Shown: in pieces, positions 32,449-41,165 of the stretch
How positions within the stretch are numbered: the first letter of the stretch is position 1
Layout: each line of letters opens with the position of its first letter
Assembly: GCF_947492405.1 (NCBI RefSeq)
Contig: NZ_CANLMP010000005.1
Span: 62,001 to 126,000 of the forward strand
DNA: 64,000 nt
Source of the DNA: an uncultured Aquimarina sp.
GTDB lineage: Bacteria > Bacteroidota > Bacteroidia > Flavobacteriales > Flavobacteriaceae
Direction: 5' to 3'
Notes under the pieces: model-generated
Databases searched by the model: none
What the model was told of the DNA's origin: nothing
The model's input: the letters and a program-made list of their open reading frames with translations, nothing else
Program-made: the position numbers and the translations under genes

Positions 32449-33696
32449 CTACATTCCATCTTTTCGATACAGAGAAGGGGTCTTACCAAAATACTTCTTA
32501 AAAGATCGACTAAAATGTGTTCTATCTTGAACACCTACTCTTATAGCTATTTCCGAAATAGTCAAACCTGAATTTAGCAATAAGTCTTTACTCGCTTCCA
32601 TACGGATTCTTAAGATATTTTCTGTAAACGTATTGTCGGTTTCCTGCTTTAAGATTCGCTGAATTTGTCTAGGAGATTTATGCAACGTTTCAGCAAGCTG
32701 ATCTATCTTTATATCTGTATGGTATTCTTTCTGCATGATATTAATTGCCTGTTTGGCAATTTCTTTAGAATACGTATTTATTACTGTTTTGTTTTCTATA
32801 ATGTCCACAGCAGCATACATATTCTTAATTGTTTTTTGTCTTTTAATAAAAAATATGAGACTAAGAATACCAGTTATAAATAACAAGATATAGATAACAT
32901 AATTAACTCTTAACATAGTAGTAATTTGCCCTTCATTGTCTGCCAATATTATTTTATTCCATCGTTTAGGTTGAGCAAATATTTTTAGATTAGCCCAATC
33001 TATATGACGGTAATTGTTAAAATCATTTCTGTTATTTACACATAAATCTGATAAGAATTCTTTTCCTATTGTGGGGTTATTAACGCCTATAGTATTCCAT
33101 TTTACAGCTATTTCTGTTGTATATCCACAATCTATATCATTATTATTATTAATCGTTCCCTCATAATTTGAAACTGCTTTAAAATCGTTTATCCAATCAA
33201 AATCCCGGTTTTCGTTTATTACAGTTGTATTCGATTTTATTTTTTTACCTTTAATCGGATACTTCTGATTCCTTATATTAGTACTAAATTGATATTCATT
33301 TTCTGACAGGTAATTTAATGGTGCTTTTTTAGGTACAGTACTAATATAAAACTCTACTCCGTCGTCTCTCCATAATATATCTTTTTTACTACTAGAAAAC
33401 TCATTTAGATATTCGTCTCTAACTTTAAAACACACGTATAAATATGTAGAATCCCATAAAACCTTTGCCCGTATGTTATAGTCTTCTTTATTCTTTATCG
33501 CTTTAACGAAAAAAAATTCTTCTACTTCATCCCATTCAGATAGTACTCCATCAATAATCACAGGATTAGAAGTATATTTTACATTAATAGATGGTTTCTC
33601 ATGATATATATGTACTTTGGTTTGTGATTGAATTGATAAAACAATCAATAATAAAATAAGACTATATTTTTGCTTTTTATTTAATTTTGAAATCAT
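32449..33696 (-). CDS. Membrane-anchored AraC regulator with periplasmic CBM9-like sensor
   Basis: The 415-residue protein begins with a signal or anchor helix (about 10-24), then a CBM9-like beta-sandwich outside the cytoplasm (about 38-265; INVKYTSNPVIIDGVLSEWDEV, YLYVCFKVRDE, WRDDGVEFYIS). A membrane helix (about 270-292, VIYILLFITGILSLIFF) and an AraC-type double HTH at the C-terminus follow (IKIDQLAETLHKSPRQIQRILK and SGLTISEIAIRVGVQDRTHFSRSFKKYFG). It could sense a sugar directly across the membrane and control the neighbouring GH49-like genes without a kinase. It lies upstream of them on the same strand, in its own unit. Confidence 0.85.
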   Translation of the reverse strand: MISKLNKKQKYSLILLLIVLSIQSQTKVHIYHEKPSINVKYTSNPVIIDGVLSEWDEVEEFFFVKAIKNKEDYNIRAKVLWDSTYLYVCFKVRDEYLNEFSSSKKDILWRDDGVEFYISTVPKKAPLNYLSENEYQFSTNIRNQKYPIKGKKIKSNTTVINENRDFDWINDFKAVSNYEGTINNNNDIDCGYTTEIAVKWNTIGVNNPTIGKEFLSDLCVNNRNDFNNYRHIDWANLKIFAQPKRWNKIILADNEGQITTMLRVNYVIYILLFITGILSLIFFIKRQKTIKNMYAAVDIIENKTVINTYSKEIAKQAINIMQKEYHTDIKIDQLAETLHKSPRQIQRILKQETDNTFTENILRIRMEASKDLLLNSGLTISEIAIRVGVQDRTHFSRSFKKYFGKTPSLYRKDGM

Positions 33697-34064
33697 AATA
33701 TTTATAGGCCAAAAAATATAAACTTATATTTTAGAATTTTCAATTTTAAACTTGATTTTTTTAGTATACAATATAAACTGATAGATAAATTTTATCATTA
33801 AAAGAATGAAAGATGTAATTTAATATCACTCTTCCATTCTGGTTTATAAGCATATAAAACCATTTTACATTTGGAAATTCTTTGATATGTCATGAGTTTC
33901 TCCATATCCAATAATCTTAAAAGATCTGTTCTTTTTACTTTGTTAAGAATTAATCGAGCTGCTTAAGGATTTTAATGCCCAACCATTTTCAATGGATCAA
34001 TATCCGAATCTCCATGAAATCTTCCCTTTATGATTTATATTCACGAAATTATTTGAGTATAAAG
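33697..34064. other. 368-base gap with coding-like debris
   Basis: On the minus strand two short frames without proper starts are seen: one ending GDSDIDPLKMVGH near 33975-34045, and one with RTDLLRLLDMEKLMTYQ near 33810-33930. Neither can be assigned; they look like pieces of decayed genes. The 13 bases ATATTCACGAAAT at 34037-34049 are identical to part of the palindrome at 46410. Confidence 0.3.
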
Positions 34065-34313
34065 CTAAACTTTTAGATAGGCTTTTACCCAAGGACACTC
34101 TGTTGTGATGCTAAAGTTCATTGCTAAAAGCAATTCTATAATCGTTCCTATAATTTTCCTAAAACTATCCGAAGTATCAAAATCAATCGAGAACTCTGTT
34201 CGTTTGATACATATACTACTGTCATTCAATTTTTCATAGTAAAAAAACATTTTACCATTGCTATCCCAACACTCGTAACAATGTTGGTTTTTATTTTCAA
34301 AAATTCGTATCAT
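34065..34313 (-). CDS. Small protein of unknown function, possibly a degenerate GNAT-like domain
   Basis: The 82-residue protein has no signal or membrane helix. Its C-terminal half, IIGTIIELLLAMNFSITTECPWVKAYLKV read in two parts, recalls the end of YjdJ-type acetyltransferases (helix, strand, then a CP(F/W)V motif before a final helix). The N-terminal half, which would bind acetyl-CoA in that family, is not recognisable. It starts one base before the YceI stop, so it belongs to the YceI transcript. I would treat it as unknown. Confidence 0.45.
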   Translation of the reverse strand: MIRIFENKNQHCYECWDSNGKMFFYYEKLNDSSICIKRTEFSIDFDTSDSFRKIIGTIIELLLAMNFSITTECPWVKAYLKV

Positions 34314-34314
34314 A

Positions 34315-34851
34315 CTAGCCGGTTTTTGCTTTTAGCTGAAGTTGAATATGGATCTGAACATGTTCGTCTATAATTCTAATTCCATCTCTGTCAAACCTAT
34401 TCCAATTCCTATCAAAATCACTTCTTTGAACCAATCCTGTTATTTCAAAATTCAAGCTTTCTGAGTTGTCAATACTCTTTTGTTTACCATTAAAATGTGC
34501 TGTCAGTATTATTTTTTTCTTAAAACCCTTAATATTTAACTCACCAACTATGAAATAATGCGAATCATCTATTTTTTCAATTTTGTTTCCTAAAAACTGT
34601 ATTAAAGAATGGTTTTTAATATCAAAAAAATCAGAAAAACATACACGACTATCTTGTTCTGAATCATCTGTAAATGCACTACAAGCTAATCCTTGAAAAT
34701 GAAATTTACTTTTTGTAAAATCGTCTTCTTCTACCAGTTCCAAAGTCCCTTGAAATTTCTGTAAAGAACCAATGATCGTATTCACTCCCATAAAGTCAAC
34801 ACTAAAATTGATTTGCGAATGATCCTCATCAATCTTCCATTTTTTAATCAT
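34315..34851 (-). CDS. YceI-family protein
   Basis: This 178-residue protein has the YceI beta-barrel pattern: WKIDEDHSQINFSVDFMGVNTIIGSLQKFQGTLEL at the N-terminus, GELNIKGFKKKIILTAHF in the middle and SDFDRNWNRF near the end. YceI proteins bind long isoprenoid or similar lipids in a deep barrel. Most are periplasmic, but no signal peptide is present here, so this copy may be cytoplasmic. It is transcribed with the small gene downstream, leftward, and faces away from the amidohydrolase gene. Confidence 0.82.
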   Translation of the reverse strand: MIKKWKIDEDHSQINFSVDFMGVNTIIGSLQKFQGTLELVEEDDFTKSKFHFQGLACSAFTDDSEQDSRVCFSDFFDIKNHSLIQFLGNKIEKIDDSHYFIVGELNIKGFKKKIILTAHFNGKQKSIDNSESLNFEITGLVQRSDFDRNWNRFDRDGIRIIDEHVQIHIQLQLKAKTG

Positions 34852-35200
34852 TACAAATCAATTTTATATTATTAAAAAGTATGTTAGACACTTGCTAAAT
34901 TAAAAGAGTATCGAAAAAGAAATGGTTACATTTTAAGCGTATTAATGGTACTTTTTAAAGTAGCTTGTCTGAATTTGAGAATATGTAACTCCTAACTTTA
35001 AATTAATTCTCTATCAAGAAATAATAATCCTTTATTTTTTGTAGTAAAATTATCAATCAAAAACATTTATAACATTTTAAAATTTACCAGAGTATTCTGA
35101 TTAAAACTGTAAAAAGTGGAACTATTGATGTAAAAAATACTGTAAGAATCTTTAATGAAATTGTGAATTTTGGGCTAATTCTAATTAGAGCCTGTACATT
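34852..35200. other. 349-base divergent intergenic region
   Basis: It separates the minus-strand YceI gene from the plus-strand amidohydrolase gene and must hold both promoters. A TAAAATTG sequence close before the YceI start is one base off the -7 consensus. I see no operator or hairpin. Confidence 0.35.
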
Positions 35201-37027
35201 ATGAGAAATTTACATTCATTCTTTTATCTGCTGCTACTGTTTACTTTTCTTAACTCCTGTAAAGAAAATGACAAACAATCAAGTAATGAAAATAAGAACC
35301 TTAGCATCCCAGCTGATCTTATAATCACAAATGCAAAAATCGCCGTAATGGATGAAGGTCGTTCTTTTCAAAAAGCCTTAGCCGTCAAAGATGGAAAAAT
35401 ACTTAAAACAGGAGACATTACGGACATTGAAAGATTAAAAGGAGCACAAACAAAGGTTATTGACGCTAATGGTCGTACCGTAATCCCTGGATTGAATGAT
35501 TCTCATTTACATCTTACTCGTGGTGGACGTTTCTATAATACTGAACTCCGTTGGGATGGTGTAAAATCGTTAAAAAAAGCATTACAATTATTAAAAGAAC
35601 AAGCTGAACGTACTCCTAAAGGCCAATGGGTCCGCGTCATTGGTGGATGGAGTCCATTTCAGTTTGAAGAAAAACGTTTTCCTACACCTGAAGAAATCAA
35701 TGAAGCAACTGGTAATGTACCGACGTATGTATTATTTCTATACAGTAGAGCTTGGTTAAACAAAGCTGGATTAGATGTTTTAGGAATCAATGAAAAAACC
35801 AAAGCACCAGAAGGTAGTTCTTTTGAGAAAAGCTCAGGTGGAAAACTTACAGGAGTATTATTAGCAGAGCCTAATCCAACTATTTTATATGCAAGAATTG
35901 GCTCATTACCTTCGTTGACCGAAGCCGAAATGGTAAACAGTACCAAACAATTTTATAGAGAACTTAATCGTCTAGGCATCACAAGCGGTATTGACGCAGG
36001 TGGTGGTGGTCATAAATTCCCAAAAGATTATAAAGGAACCGATGTATTAGCCAAAACTGGGGAAATGCCTATTCGATTATCCTATTATTTATTTCCTCAG
36101 AATAAAGGAAAAGAGTATGAAGAATTTCAGGAATGGATGACAACCAATAAAATTGGTCATAATGGAGAAATTAATCTTGATCACGGTTATGAACTTGAAG
36201 GCGGTGGAGAATTTTTAGCCTGGAGTGCCGGAGATTTTGAAAACTTCTTAGCTCCACAACCAATGCTAAAAGACAGACCAACTTGGCGTGAGGATATCAA
36301 AAAAATAATTCAGCTACATGTAGACAAAGGATGGCCATTTAGAATACATGCAACCTATGGAGAAAGTATTGCTAATATATTGGATGTTATTGAAGAAGTA
36401 AATCAAGAAACTAAAGGTAAACTAGCTCAAGAACGATGGTTGTTTGATCATGCAGAAACAGTAAAACAAACTGAATTAAAAAGAATTAAAGCATTAAATG
36501 GTGGTATAGCCATACAAGCTCGTATGGCGTATGCAGGAGAATATTTTGTTGAGCGTTACGGAGCTGAAAAAGCAAAACAAGCACCGCCAATAAAAAAAAT
36601 GTTAGAAATGGGAATTCCGGTTGGTGCAGGTACTGATGGCACTCGCGTAGCTAGTTATAATCCCTGGCCAGCATTATATTGGTTGATCAGTGGTAAAACA
36701 GTAGGTGAATTTCAGTTAGCTGAACCTGCTAACAAGCTTTCCCGTGAAGAAGCTTTGCATTTATACACCCAAGGAAGTGCTTGGGTATCTAAAGAAGAAA
36801 ATGTAAAAGGAACCCTAGAAAATGGCATGTACGCCGATTTCACCATTCTTTCTGATGATTATTTTACTATTCCGGAAATAAACATCAACAGACTAGAGTC
36901 TGTAATGACAGTAGTTAACGGTAAAGTTGTATATGCAACAGAAGAATTTGCCGAAATGAACCCTCCAATACCCGAAGTTATTCCAGATTGGTCACCAGTA
37001 AAATATTATGGAGGTTATCAAAAGTAA
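35201..37027 (+). CDS. YtcJ-type amidohydrolase lipoprotein
   Basis: The 608-residue protein has a lipobox FLNSC and the amidohydrolase 3 (YtcJ) fold. Strand one carries the metal-binding DSHLHL; RIHATYGES, LFDHAETV and AGTDGTRV follow, all standard metal or catalytic segments. A small beta-sandwich (ADLIITNAKIAVMDEGR and ADFTILSDDYFTI) is formed by both ends. It should hydrolyse an amide or related bond in a small molecule outside the cytoplasm. The gene is the first of a plus-strand series leading to DoxX, tyrosinase and SCO. Confidence 0.87.
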   Translation: MRNLHSFFYLLLLFTFLNSCKENDKQSSNENKNLSIPADLIITNAKIAVMDEGRSFQKALAVKDGKILKTGDITDIERLKGAQTKVIDANGRTVIPGLNDSHLHLTRGGRFYNTELRWDGVKSLKKALQLLKEQAERTPKGQWVRVIGGWSPFQFEEKRFPTPEEINEATGNVPTYVLFLYSRAWLNKAGLDVLGINEKTKAPEGSSFEKSSGGKLTGVLLAEPNPTILYARIGSLPSLTEAEMVNSTKQFYRELNRLGITSGIDAGGGGHKFPKDYKGTDVLAKTGEMPIRLSYYLFPQNKGKEYEEFQEWMTTNKIGHNGEINLDHGYELEGGGEFLAWSAGDFENFLAPQPMLKDRPTWREDIKKIIQLHVDKGWPFRIHATYGESIANILDVIEEVNQETKGKLAQERWLFDHAETVKQTELKRIKALNGGIAIQARMAYAGEYFVERYGAEKAKQAPPIKKMLEMGIPVGAGTDGTRVASYNPWPALYWLISGKTVGEFQLAEPANKLSREEALHLYTQGSAWVSKEENVKGTLENGMYADFTILSDDYFTIPEININRLESVMTVVNGKVVYATEEFAEMNPPIPEVIPDWSPVKYYGGYQK

Positions 37028-37056
37028 TATAGCTTAATCAGCGTGAGTTTTAAAAA

Positions 37057-37503
37057 ATGAAATTAATAAAAGCCATATTAAACACCTCTATTTCTCAAGC
37101 TACCTTGGATTGGGTATTGTTAGGGTATCGGATAGCTATAAGCTTATCTATACTATCAATACATGGTGCCAAAAAAATCATCCATTTTGAGGAAGAAATA
37201 ATACACATTCCAGATCCTTTCCATATGGGTGGGTATGTTGCTACAATCATAGCCATTTTTGCTAATGTGGTTTGTGCAATTTTTATTGCTATGGGTTTAT
37301 TTACAAGATTTTTTGCTTTAGGTGCTTTATCCATTCCATTGATAGGTTTATTGGTTGTGCATATCAACGATCCTTGGGCTATAAAAGACGTTCCTCTTAT
37401 GTACTCCATAGCATTTTTGATCATTCTAATACTGGGACCAGGCAGACACTCACTGGATAGAATTGTAAGTAAAAAGTGGTTTAACAAAGAATATTACAAA
37501 TGA
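37057..37503 (+). CDS. DoxX-family membrane protein
   Basis: The 148-residue protein has four predicted membrane helices and the DoxX pattern: WVLLGYRIAISLSILSIHGAKKI in the first helix, then FANVVCAIFIAMGLFTRFFALG, and ALSIPLIGLLVVH before the last helix LMYSIAFLIILILG. It starts 29 bases after the amidohydrolase gene and overlaps a 27-codon frame at its 3' end. Its role is probably membrane-linked redox or stress protection as for other DoxX proteins, but this is not shown. Confidence 0.8.
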   Translation: MKLIKAILNTSISQATLDWVLLGYRIAISLSILSIHGAKKIIHFEEEIIHIPDPFHMGGYVATIIAIFANVVCAIFIAMGLFTRFFALGALSIPLIGLLVVHINDPWAIKDVPLMYSIAFLIILILGPGRHSLDRIVSKKWFNKEYYK

Positions 37504-37583
37504 AAAACCAGATAATTTATCTAACAATAGCTATAGAGGTTAGCTTTCTAACAATTGATGTACTGTTAGTACAAAAATTTTAA
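37500..37583 (+). CDS. Possible 27-residue hydrophobic small protein
   Basis: A 27-codon frame starts with an ATG overlapping the DoxX stop (ATGA) and ends 4 bases before the tyrosinase gene. The peptide is mostly one membrane-like helix (IIYLTIAIEVSFLTIDVLLV). The coupled position between two related genes makes translation plausible, but the length is too short for certainty. Confidence 0.3.
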   Translation: MKNQIIYLTIAIEVSFLTIDVLLVQKF

Positions 37584-37587
37584 GATT

Positions 37588-39012
37588 ATGAAACATCATT
37601 CAGATATAACATATAAGAGACGATCCTTTTTAAAGAAAATGTCTTTAGGGTCGTTTGGCTTGACTGCCTTAAGTACTGGGTTTGCAACCTCCTGCAAACC
37701 AGAATCCAAAAAAGATTTAGTTTTAGGATCTGTTGCTCAGGCTATACAATCAGGTTCTTCTTCCGTAATAACTAGAAAAAACATTGCTTCTTTGGCTCCC
37801 AATGATCCTGAACTACAACTACTTAAAGATGCTGTGGATATTATGAGAAAACGAAGTGAGAAGTGGCCACTGGATCCTGCAGGATGGAGCGAAAACGGAG
37901 CGTTGCACACCAAATTCTGTGCAACTATTGAGTTTAGCTATCAAGTACATTATAGTTGGTTCGTATGGCCTTGGCATCGTGCTTATCTTTGGACATTAGA
38001 GAAAAAACTTCAACACGCAGTTCGTGAACCTAAATTGGCATTACATTATTGGGATTGGACAAAACATCCTAAAATACCCGAGCAGTATCAAGGTGGACTG
38101 AACAATCCTTTATACAATGATACTCGTTTGGTTAAATCTAATGATATCATCCCTTTTGATTTTATGAATCTTGGACCAGCTTTTAGGGCAAAAAAATTCA
38201 GTACTTATGGTGGATATCCTTTCCCAAATAAAGGTCAAGGTCCACAAATTGATGGTATTGCAGAACAAAGCTTTCATAATAACATCCACAATTGGATCGG
38301 TGGAGAAATGGCTGGATTTGTAGCCGCTGGATATGACCCTATTTTTTATGGACATCACGGAAATTGTGATCGTTTTTGGCAAGCATGGCTAAACGCTAAC
38401 GAATTTCATCAAAATCCTAGTGATTCTGAATGGTTAGAAAAGGTATTCTATTTTACAGATGAAAAAGGAAAACCCATCGAAATCAAAATTAAAGATCTAC
38501 TTGACACTGAAAAGTTAGGGTATCGTTTTGCTGATTTGGACTTTAATAGCGAAGACGGAATCTACAACTCTTTAGAAGACAAAATAATACCTTCTTATGA
38601 TCTTGTAAAAGCATCCAATATTTATAACGCATCCATAGAAGAAGAACGAAAAGTGCAGCGTATAGAAAAAGTTGATCTAGCAAATGCTTCGCACGTACTC
38701 TTAAAATTTCAAAGAGCTCAATTACCATATATGCCTTACTGCTCTAGAGTTTTCTTCCTTTTCGAAGAAGCTAAACCAAATCCCGAAAATTGTAAATACA
38801 TAGGAACTTTTACCATACTGCCTATTGTTTCTGCAGAACAAGGAAAGTTAGAAAAAGATGTCTACATGCATGTAGAAATCACTTCTGTTATTAGAAATCA
38901 AATACAATCCAAAAAGAACATCAAAGTATTTTTTGAACCAGTTCAAGTAAGAGGAAGAAATATCCCAGATACAACATTACAAATTGAAAATATAACATTT
39001 ACATTAGTATGA
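37588..39012 (+). CDS. Tyrosinase-family copper protein with Tat leader
   Basis: The 474-residue protein has a twin-arginine leader (KRRSFLKKMSLGSFGL). All six type 3 copper ligands are visible: His107 (LHTKFC), His121 and His130 (WPWHRAYLW) for CuA, and His230 and His234 (FHNNIHNW) plus His257 (FYGHHGNCDRFW) for CuB. It should hydroxylate or oxidise phenols to quinones in the periplasm after folding with copper. A C-terminal domain of about 150 residues may cover the active site. The SCO-family gene overlaps its stop, which fits copper delivery. Confidence 0.88.
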   Translation: MKHHSDITYKRRSFLKKMSLGSFGLTALSTGFATSCKPESKKDLVLGSVAQAIQSGSSSVITRKNIASLAPNDPELQLLKDAVDIMRKRSEKWPLDPAGWSENGALHTKFCATIEFSYQVHYSWFVWPWHRAYLWTLEKKLQHAVREPKLALHYWDWTKHPKIPEQYQGGLNNPLYNDTRLVKSNDIIPFDFMNLGPAFRAKKFSTYGGYPFPNKGQGPQIDGIAEQSFHNNIHNWIGGEMAGFVAAGYDPIFYGHHGNCDRFWQAWLNANEFHQNPSDSEWLEKVFYFTDEKGKPIEIKIKDLLDTEKLGYRFADLDFNSEDGIYNSLEDKIIPSYDLVKASNIYNASIEEERKVQRIEKVDLANASHVLLKFQRAQLPYMPYCSRVFFLFEEAKPNPENCKYIGTFTILPIVSAEQGKLEKDVYMHVEITSVIRNQIQSKKNIKVFFEPVQVRGRNIPDTTLQIENITFTLV

Positions 39013-39650
39013 ATGCTAGAATATTAAAAATTGTCATTATTGTTAATGTCGTTGCACTGGTAGTTCTATCAGTAATTCTCTACGAGTCTTTTATTGATAT
39101 GAAAGACACCTCTTTATCATCTAATTCAAAAAAAGGATTACAAATACGTCAGGAATTTACTAAAAATGAGATTCCTAATTTTGAATTTACAAATCAATAT
39201 GGTCAAATAATAACTCAAAATGATTTTGATAATAAAATATATGTGGCTGACTTCTTTTTCACCTCCTGCCCTACTATATGCCCAATAATGGCACAAAACA
39301 AAATTAAAATTCAAAATGTTTTCAAAAACAATTCTAACGTTATGATCCTATCTCACTCTATAGATGTTCGTTCCGATTCTATTTCAAGATTAAGACAATA
39401 TGCAGATCAAATCGGAGCTATAAAAAACAAATGGCATCTTGTAACTGGGGAACGTGATAAAATTTTTGGTATTGCTGAAGATTACTACGTGACTGCTAAA
39501 AAAAGTAATATACAAGAAGGTAGTTATGTACATGATGGCAGCTTTATTCTAATAGATGAAAATAAAAGAATACAAGGAATTTATGATGGTACTGACATTA
39601 CTCATACAGAGAACTTAATTGCAGACATACAATATTTACTTGAATTGTGA
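39009..39650 (+). CDS. SCO1/SenC-family copper chaperone
   Basis: The 213-residue protein has one N-terminal anchor helix (about 6-25) and a thioredoxin-like SCO domain. The copper-binding Cys87 and Cys91 are in FFFTSCPTICPIM and the conserved His175 is in YVHDGSFIL, so the full SCO metal site is present. SCO proteins insert copper into cytochrome oxidase, but the start overlaps the tyrosinase stop as ATGA, so this copy more likely serves the tyrosinase. It is anchored in the inner membrane facing the periplasm. Confidence 0.88.
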   Translation: MNARILKIVIIVNVVALVVLSVILYESFIDMKDTSLSSNSKKGLQIRQEFTKNEIPNFEFTNQYGQIITQNDFDNKIYVADFFFTSCPTICPIMAQNKIKIQNVFKNNSNVMILSHSIDVRSDSISRLRQYADQIGAIKNKWHLVTGERDKIFGIAEDYYVTAKKSNIQEGSYVHDGSFILIDENKRIQGIYDGTDITHTENLIADIQYLLEL

Positions 39651-40963
39651 AAAATAGTTCCATTGACATCCTAATTGAGCGTGTTAGCAAAAAGTTTGCA
39701 GGTTCTGTAACAAAAGGAGTACTATTACTTTGCATGGTTATTTTAGCAATGTTATGGGCAAATGCTCCGTTCGGAGAAAGTTATTTCCATTTCTTTGAAA
39801 TGGAATTCTCGATAGGTTTTCGGGGTTTTGCTCTTACTAAACCACTTCATATATGGATTAATGACGGTCTGATGTCTATTTTCTTTTTTACAGTGGGTCT
39901 AGAAATTAAAAGAGAAGTAATGGCTGGTGAGCTTTCAGAATTTCGAAAGGCTATACTTCCTCTATTCGCAGCAATTGGTGGAATGGTTGTACCCGCATTT
40001 ATTTTTTACATCTTTAATCATGACTCTGAAGCATCTCGTGCATGGGGTATTCCTATGGCAACAGATATTGCTTTTACACTTGGAATTGTAGCATTAGCAG
40101 GCAAAGCACTATCCGGTAATGGAAAAGTTTTTTTAACTGCTTTAGCAACTGTAGATGATATTGGAGCTATTTTAGTAATTGCATTTTTTTTAACTCCGCA
40201 AATCGATTTTCAAAGTTTATTAGCCGGTCTAATATATTTTGGCATCATGGGATTAGCAAATCTAATAGGTATTCGTAATATGTGGTTTTATGCTATTATT
40301 GGTATTTTGGGGCTTTGGATTGCATTATTACTTTCTGGAATACATGCAACACTTGCAGGAGTATTGGGAGCATTAACTATTCCGGCAAAAAGAAAAGTAA
40401 CAGAGTTAGAGTATAAAATACATTTAAAAACCTGGATTGAAGATTTTGAAGATTCTTGTACTAATGATGATTCTTTACTGACACCAAAACAAGAAAAGAT
40501 TCTGCAAAAAATCGTGATAGAATCTAAAAGAGCCGGAACACCATTACAGCGTATAGAACATCTACTGAAACCAATTGTAAATTTTATAGTGCTACCACTA
40601 TTTGCTTTAGCCAACTCTGGTGTCAAAATATCTAATGAGTTTTTTCAAATGCTGTTCCATCCCATAAGTATTGGTATCATCTTAGGTCTTGTTCTAGGAA
40701 AGTTTTTAGGAATATCTATATTTTCAAAATCACTTATAAAAACCGGTATCAGTAAACTTCCTGTAAATACAAATTGGAAAGACATTTATGGTATAGGAAT
40801 GATGGCCGGAATAGGTTTTACCATGTCACTATTTATAGCCGAATTGGCCTTAGAAGATGAACGATTATTAGATATCGCCAAAATAGGAATATTATGTGCC
40901 TCAGCTATTTCTTCAGTTTTAGGTTTGTTGTGGTTCAAAATAAAGAAAAGTAATGTTGGTTAG
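39647..40963 (+). CDS. nhaA: Na+/H+ antiporter NhaA
   Basis: The 438-residue protein has about 12 membrane helices and the NhaA signature: MATDIAFTLGIVALAG and ATVDDIGAILVIAFF, with the Asp residues used in Na+/H+ exchange, and GLEIKREVMAGEL near the start. The start is a GTG overlapping the SCO stop (GTGA), so it is translated with the copper genes. A longer cytoplasmic loop between helices is normal for Bacteroidetes members. Na+ extrusion with proton uptake would suit a marine cell; why it is tied to tyrosinase and SCO is not clear. Confidence 0.92.
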   Translation: MKNSSIDILIERVSKKFAGSVTKGVLLLCMVILAMLWANAPFGESYFHFFEMEFSIGFRGFALTKPLHIWINDGLMSIFFFTVGLEIKREVMAGELSEFRKAILPLFAAIGGMVVPAFIFYIFNHDSEASRAWGIPMATDIAFTLGIVALAGKALSGNGKVFLTALATVDDIGAILVIAFFLTPQIDFQSLLAGLIYFGIMGLANLIGIRNMWFYAIIGILGLWIALLLSGIHATLAGVLGALTIPAKRKVTELEYKIHLKTWIEDFEDSCTNDDSLLTPKQEKILQKIVIESKRAGTPLQRIEHLLKPIVNFIVLPLFALANSGVKISNEFFQMLFHPISIGIILGLVLGKFLGISIFSKSLIKTGISKLPVNTNWKDIYGIGMMAGIGFTMSLFIAELALEDERLLDIAKIGILCASAISSVLGLLWFKIKKSNVG

Positions 40964-41016
40964 TTTACTGTTCAAGCACCACATTTAGGTTTGGTTACCT
41001 GCTTTTTTTGATGATG

Positions 41017-41058
41017 AGTACCTGTTTCTTATGGAAGCAGGTGCTTTTTTATTTTTTT
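41017..41058 (+). terminator. Intrinsic terminator after nhaA
   Basis: A 12-bp stem (AGTACCTGTTTC 41017-41028 with GAAGCAGGTGCT 41034-41045, two G:U pairs) has a 5-base loop and a long T-rich tail. It closes the amidohydrolase-tyrosinase-NhaA group. Confidence 0.85.
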
Positions 41059-41165
41059 AAGAATACACTTTAATAAGTACTATGATTCCTATAATAAAGG
41101 ATGTTTATTTCTTTGAAAGTGAGGTAATTTAGTAATAACAAATAACTCTCAAAATGACATTCACA

